The position numbers and the translations under genes were made by a program. 27,872 bases of DNA from CAZAGT01 sp964484515 (GTDB lineage: Bacteria; Desulfobacterota; DSM-4660; Desulfatiglandales; HGW-15): contig CAZAGT010000018.1 of the NCBI GenBank assembly GCA_964484515.1, positions 1 through 27,872 of the forward strand, in the 5' to 3' direction. The notes beneath the pieces are model-generated. The model had not been told where the DNA came from and ran no database searches. It was given only the letters and a program-made list of their open reading frames with translations. Below are positions 25,220-27,872 of the stretch, piece by piece. Every line of letters starts with the position of its first letter. The stretch's first letter is position 1.

Positions 25220-27016
25220 CTATTCCTGAGCGCTAGCACAGAAATAGGGTGTTTCTAATTTCCACTGCAAGATCTCCCTATCTCCCAACAGATTTATCTT
25301 AAGAAAGACATTACAAATACCTCGCTTCAGTTTCTCGAGATCTTTGTCAATAAGGAGATCATAGACAGCGATGACGCCCTCGTCCTTTTGCATATCGAGT
25401 AAGCGCTTGATAGGCTTTCCGATCTCTTCCTCCAAGAAGTCCTTTGTCAGCATTTGCCCGGCGACTTCCCGCAGCCGGTTGCGGACAACCCTGTCCAAAA
25501 ACGAGACTATTCGAAAAGGGGTAAAGAACTTGTAGACCTCGTAGGGCTCGTCGCCGGGGCATTCGCAGCCATAGAAACACAGGTGGTTATCGTCGCCGCG
25601 AGTGACGGCGATGAGCTGCATCTGCTGCGCCAACCGTTCCGCCCTGTTTATAGGAAACTCGACGCGGGCCTTTTCCACCCCCATGATCCTCCCGAACATG
25701 GTGCCCAGTGGACGACTCTGGAGTACATCTTTTCGGTTGCGGTCGGTGCGGGCCAAGGCGCCGGCAAAGACGAGCGAGGCCGGAGCATAAAGGCCATCAC
25801 CATCACTTATGTCCTGTTCAAACCAATGGGCGTTACGAAGTTTAAGATATCCCACCGTCACTATGTCAGTCGCAGAAAAGCCATCGGCCCGCCCGAGGAG
25901 TTCATAGCGGCCGCCGGGAGCAAGCTGACGCTCAATATCTTCGGACGATCTCTCGTCGCCAAGATCCGTGATCAGCAACATCCCCCACTTCCAGGCCTCT
26001 TCCTCCAGCGCCTTCCGCACCAACATGGGGATCGCGCCCGGCACCACCAGGTGCCAAATGTCGTCCCGGAAGTTGTAGTTGTCGTTGCGGCTCTTGACAA
26101 AGCGCCTGATCCCCTCCAGGGTCACGCTCTCGCGGTCCTTCATGGCCGATGCATCGGCGTTAAACACGAAAAGTTCCACGGGCGGCCGTCTCTTGCCGTC
26201 CGGTACGGCCGAATTTTCATAGAACAGCTCGAGCAGGCGGTAACTGGCCTCAAGCGGGCGCAGTTGCTGATACAGTCGTTTCATCAAGGCGTCACGTAGC
26301 TGTTCAGCCTTGGAGATCCGATCTTCAATATTCTGCAAAATCTGCTCATGGCTTTCTGTCACTGGAATACGTGATCGCATGTCCATGAGTTGATCGATAA
26401 AGGCGTTACCGGTTTCGGAAGAGAATAGATCAATTAGCGATCCTTTCCTCGTCTCGATCCAGGGCGGTAATCCAAAGAGGATCTCCTCAAAAAGCCCTTC
26501 GGCGTGAGTGGCCTCCATCGCGGTATTCTGGATCCGCTGTTTCTCCTGAGGAGACCTCTTAAGCTCGTTCAACAAGTCGACGGGCGTTGTCAGCATTCGA
26601 TCCCGCAGTTTCGGATCGTCCCATATACATCGTACACCCGGAAGCAACCACCAATCCTTGAAATACGAAAGCTGACCAATCGTGTTCCCGAGGAGCGCCA
26701 CGTCGTTTCGTTTGTCAGGGACCTTTTCAAGGACATTCCGGGGCTCGAAGTCCCCGATATTGGCAAACTCAAGCTCTGCTACAAGCTCCGGGATTCCCTC
26801 ACCAACAGATGCAGCAAAATACAGCGAAGGCCTGAATGCCTCAAAGGCAGCATCGAGGCTGTCGATCCTGACGGGCGGATCATCCACATCCTCCACCTCC
26901 TTGCCGACTCGATCCATCGTCATAGGCAAAATGGCGAGTATAGTATTCGGTAGAACATGCCTGCCGGCAGCAATGTCTGTGCGAATGCTCTCTACNNNNN
27001 NNNNNCTCTTGGCCAC
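25220..27016 (-). CDS. Fused TssB-TssC contractile sheath protein (N-terminus interrupted by scaffold gap)
   Basis: About 598 residues. The N-terminal part (50-140) is TssB-like: SLDAAFEAFRPSLYF, then AELEFANIGDFEPRNVLEKV, matching the strand and DFEP motif of TssB. The rest is TssC-like: ISKAEQLRDALMKRL with PLEASYRLLELF (254-265) matches the conserved LEA-WRGL helix of TssC. GLYAPASLVFAGALARTD (408-425) resembles tail-sheath cores. TssB and TssC are normally separate genes that interlock to form the sheath. The start is unsure. GTG 27016 is in frame only if the gap is truly 10 bases. ATG 27054, which overlaps a TGA as TGATG, is an alternative and needs a gap length of 2 modulo 3. Confidence 0.75.
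   Translation of the reverse strand: MAKXXXXVESIRTDIAAGRHVLPNTILAILPMTMDRVGKEVEDVDDPPVRIDSLDAAFEAFRPSLYFAASVGEGIPELVAELEFANIGDFEPRNVLEKVPDKRNDVALLGNTIGQLSYFKDWWLLPGVRCIWDDPKLRDRMLTTPVDLLNELKRSPQEKQRIQNTAMEATHAEGLFEEILFGLPPWIETRKGSLIDLFSSETGNAFIDQLMDMRSRIPVTESHEQILQNIEDRISKAEQLRDALMKRLYQQLRPLEASYRLLELFYENSAVPDGKRRPPVELFVFNADASAMKDRESVTLEGIRRFVKSRNDNYNFRDDIWHLVVPGAIPMLVRKALEEEAWKWGMLLITDLGDERSSEDIERQLAPGGRYELLGRADGFSATDIVTVGYLKLRNAHWFEQDISDGDGLYAPASLVFAGALARTDRNRKDVLQSRPLGTMFGRIMGVEKARVEFPINRAERLAQQMQLIAVTRGDDNHLCFYGCECPGDEPYEVYKFFTPFRIVSFLDRVVRNRLREVAGQMLTKDFLEEEIGKPIKRLLDMQKDEGVIAVYDLLIDKDLEKLKRGICNVFLKINLLGDREILQWKLETPYFCASAQE
26996..27005. other. Scaffold gap (10 N) inside the sheath gene N-terminus
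   Basis: Ten N of probably unknown true length. Unlike the other gap, the flanks do not overlap. It hides the first residues of the fused sheath protein. Confidence 0.8.
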
Positions 27017-27053
27017 GGCTTACCTATTTCTGACGCGGCATCAGGACCAGACA

Positions 27054-27215
27054 TCAACTACGCCCCTTCTCCCACTTTTGAGTACTATCCTGGGAAAGGC
27101 TGTCTGCAATCTCGAACTCCAGCTCCGTTATGAATTCCTAAGGGTCTTCTCCCAGTGGCGCCGTAAAAGGCATCGCCGGCTCAAAACACTCAAACACAGC
27201 ATCGGAACCGGACAC
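27054..27215 (-). pseudogene. TssB-like remnant with an in-frame stop
   Basis: Reading from GTG 27215 (GGAG upstream), 25 codons give SDAVFECFEPAMPFTAPLGE and end at TAG 27138-27140. The same frame continues with EFITELEFEIADS and ends at TGA 27054-27056. Together this aligns with residues 54-90 of the fused sheath protein (DAAFEAFRPSLYFAASVGE, then ELVAELEFANIGD). It looks like a decayed extra TssB-like domain between the two sheath copies; a sequencing error at the TAG is the main alternative. Its final TGA overlaps a possible ATG for the next gene. Confidence 0.5.
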
Positions 27216-27340
27216 CCCCACCAGCTCCAAACTCTTAAGTATGATAGTGGTAACTAGCGAAACTACCCGCCGATCGTTCGGGGGGATTGATTGCTTTGAT
27301 CTGAGCATGGCCTGTGATCTTGGTCGCAGTCGGGCTCCCT

Positions 27341-27872
27341 TCATCCTGGATCCGGTTCGAATTCAGGGACATCCAGGCTAATAACGAACAATTCCCTGGC
27401 CAGTCCTGTTGGTTGCACTTGAAGAGAGATGTCGCAAATACCTTGCACTCGTTTCTCGTATTCACTGTCCATGTAAAGATCATAGTCGAGTATGGTCCCC
27501 TGGTCTTTCTGTCCATCCAATATGCGACGGATCGGCTTCTCGATCTGCTCGTCCATGAAATCCTGCGTAAGTACCTGTCCGGCGAGCTCCCGCAGCCAGT
27601 TATGTATCTGCCGCTCCAGAAAGGACAGCACCCGGTAAGCCGTGAAAAACTTATAGGCCCCGTAGGGGTCATCGGCCAGAGTGCGACAGACGTAGAAGCA
27701 GAGGTGGTTGTCCGCATCGCGCATGATCGCAATCACCTGCATCTGTTGCGAGAGCAGCTCCGTCTCGCTGACCAGGCACTCGACACGAGCCTTTGCCACG
27801 CCTTTGATCTGCCCGAACATCGTGCCCAGCGGCCCCTGAATCACATCCTCCCGCTGACGGTCGGTACGTACC
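27341..27872 (-). CDS. Second sheath (TssC-like) paralogue, partial at right edge
   Basis: The frame is open to the window edge, starting VRTDRQREDVIQGPLGTMFG, so the GTG at 27844 is an internal codon and not a start. About 170 residues are visible. They align along their whole length with the C-terminal 175 residues of the fused sheath protein: about half the positions are identical by eye, including DNHLCFY and YKFFT. The protein ends in an acidic DVPEFEPDPG tail. Being so diverged, it is an old duplication rather than an assembly artefact. Whether it also carries a TssB-like part lies outside the window. Confidence 0.8.
   Translation of the reverse strand, partial: VRTDRQREDVIQGPLGTMFGQIKGVAKARVECLVSETELLSQQMQVIAIMRDADNHLCFYVCRTLADDPYGAYKFFTAYRVLSFLERQIHNWLRELAGQVLTQDFMDEQIEKPIRRILDGQKDQGTILDYDLYMDSEYEKRVQGICDISLQVQPTGLARELFVISLDVPEFEPDPG

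Noticed and set aside
27235..27732. Minus-strand frame of 165 codons overlapping the second sheath copy
   Set aside because: It is a shadow of the sheath frame, which has clear homology to the neighbouring sheath protein.

Overview
This window looks like a piece of a draft or metagenome assembly from an uncultivated Gram-negative bacterium. Evidence for a Gram-negative envelope is two OmpA-like peptidoglycan-binding proteins, a lipoprotein signal, several Sec signal peptides and a type VI secretion (T6SS)-type gene set. Two runs of exactly ten N (16706-16715 and 26996-27005) are scaffold gaps. The coding DNA is moderately GC-rich and the intergenic DNA is full of short dispersed and tandem repeats. 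I cannot assign a phylum from the sequence alone; a deltaproteobacterial or similar uncultured lineage would fit.

Left part (1-5381): an accessory region. A zinc-ribbon protein runs off the left edge. Three minus-strand genes follow: a HEAT-like protein, a probable macro-domain-like protein and a calcineurin-type phosphoesterase. A plus-strand gene of unknown function stands alone, with long repeat-bearing non-coding stretches on each side.

Middle part (5382-15226): two convergent modules of exported proteins. The plus-strand module is an OmpA-like protein, a TPR plus caspase-like (C14) protein and a TPR lipoprotein. The minus-strand module is a TPR plus CHAT protein and a second OmpA-like protein, preceded by a membrane-anchored coiled-coil protein. 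Caspase and CHAT are both clan CD cysteine-peptidase folds. Both have signal peptides, so they are predicted to act in the periplasm.

Right part (15522-27872): a contractile-injection (T6SS-like) cluster on the minus strand. In transcription order it holds a truncated sheath paralogue, a broken TssB-like remnant, a fused TssB-TssC sheath protein, TssF, a TssG with a PASTA-like insert, a small zinc-ribbon protein, TssK with a long basic tail, a ClpB/ClpV ATPase and an FHA-domain membrane protein. A repeat island with an oppositely oriented antitoxin-like gene splits the sheath genes from tssF. No tssJ/L/M, tssA, tssE, hcp or vgrG is visible.

The genes from tssF through the FHA protein to the CHAT/OmpA genes are all on one strand. 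Several are overlapping or only 2-14 bp apart, although gaps of 100-300 bp separate the last few. The working model, which is inference, is a variant T6SS-like machine with a fused and duplicated sheath. It would be coupled through an FHA membrane protein and peptidoglycan-anchored OmpA proteins to a periplasmic pair of caspase-fold proteins.
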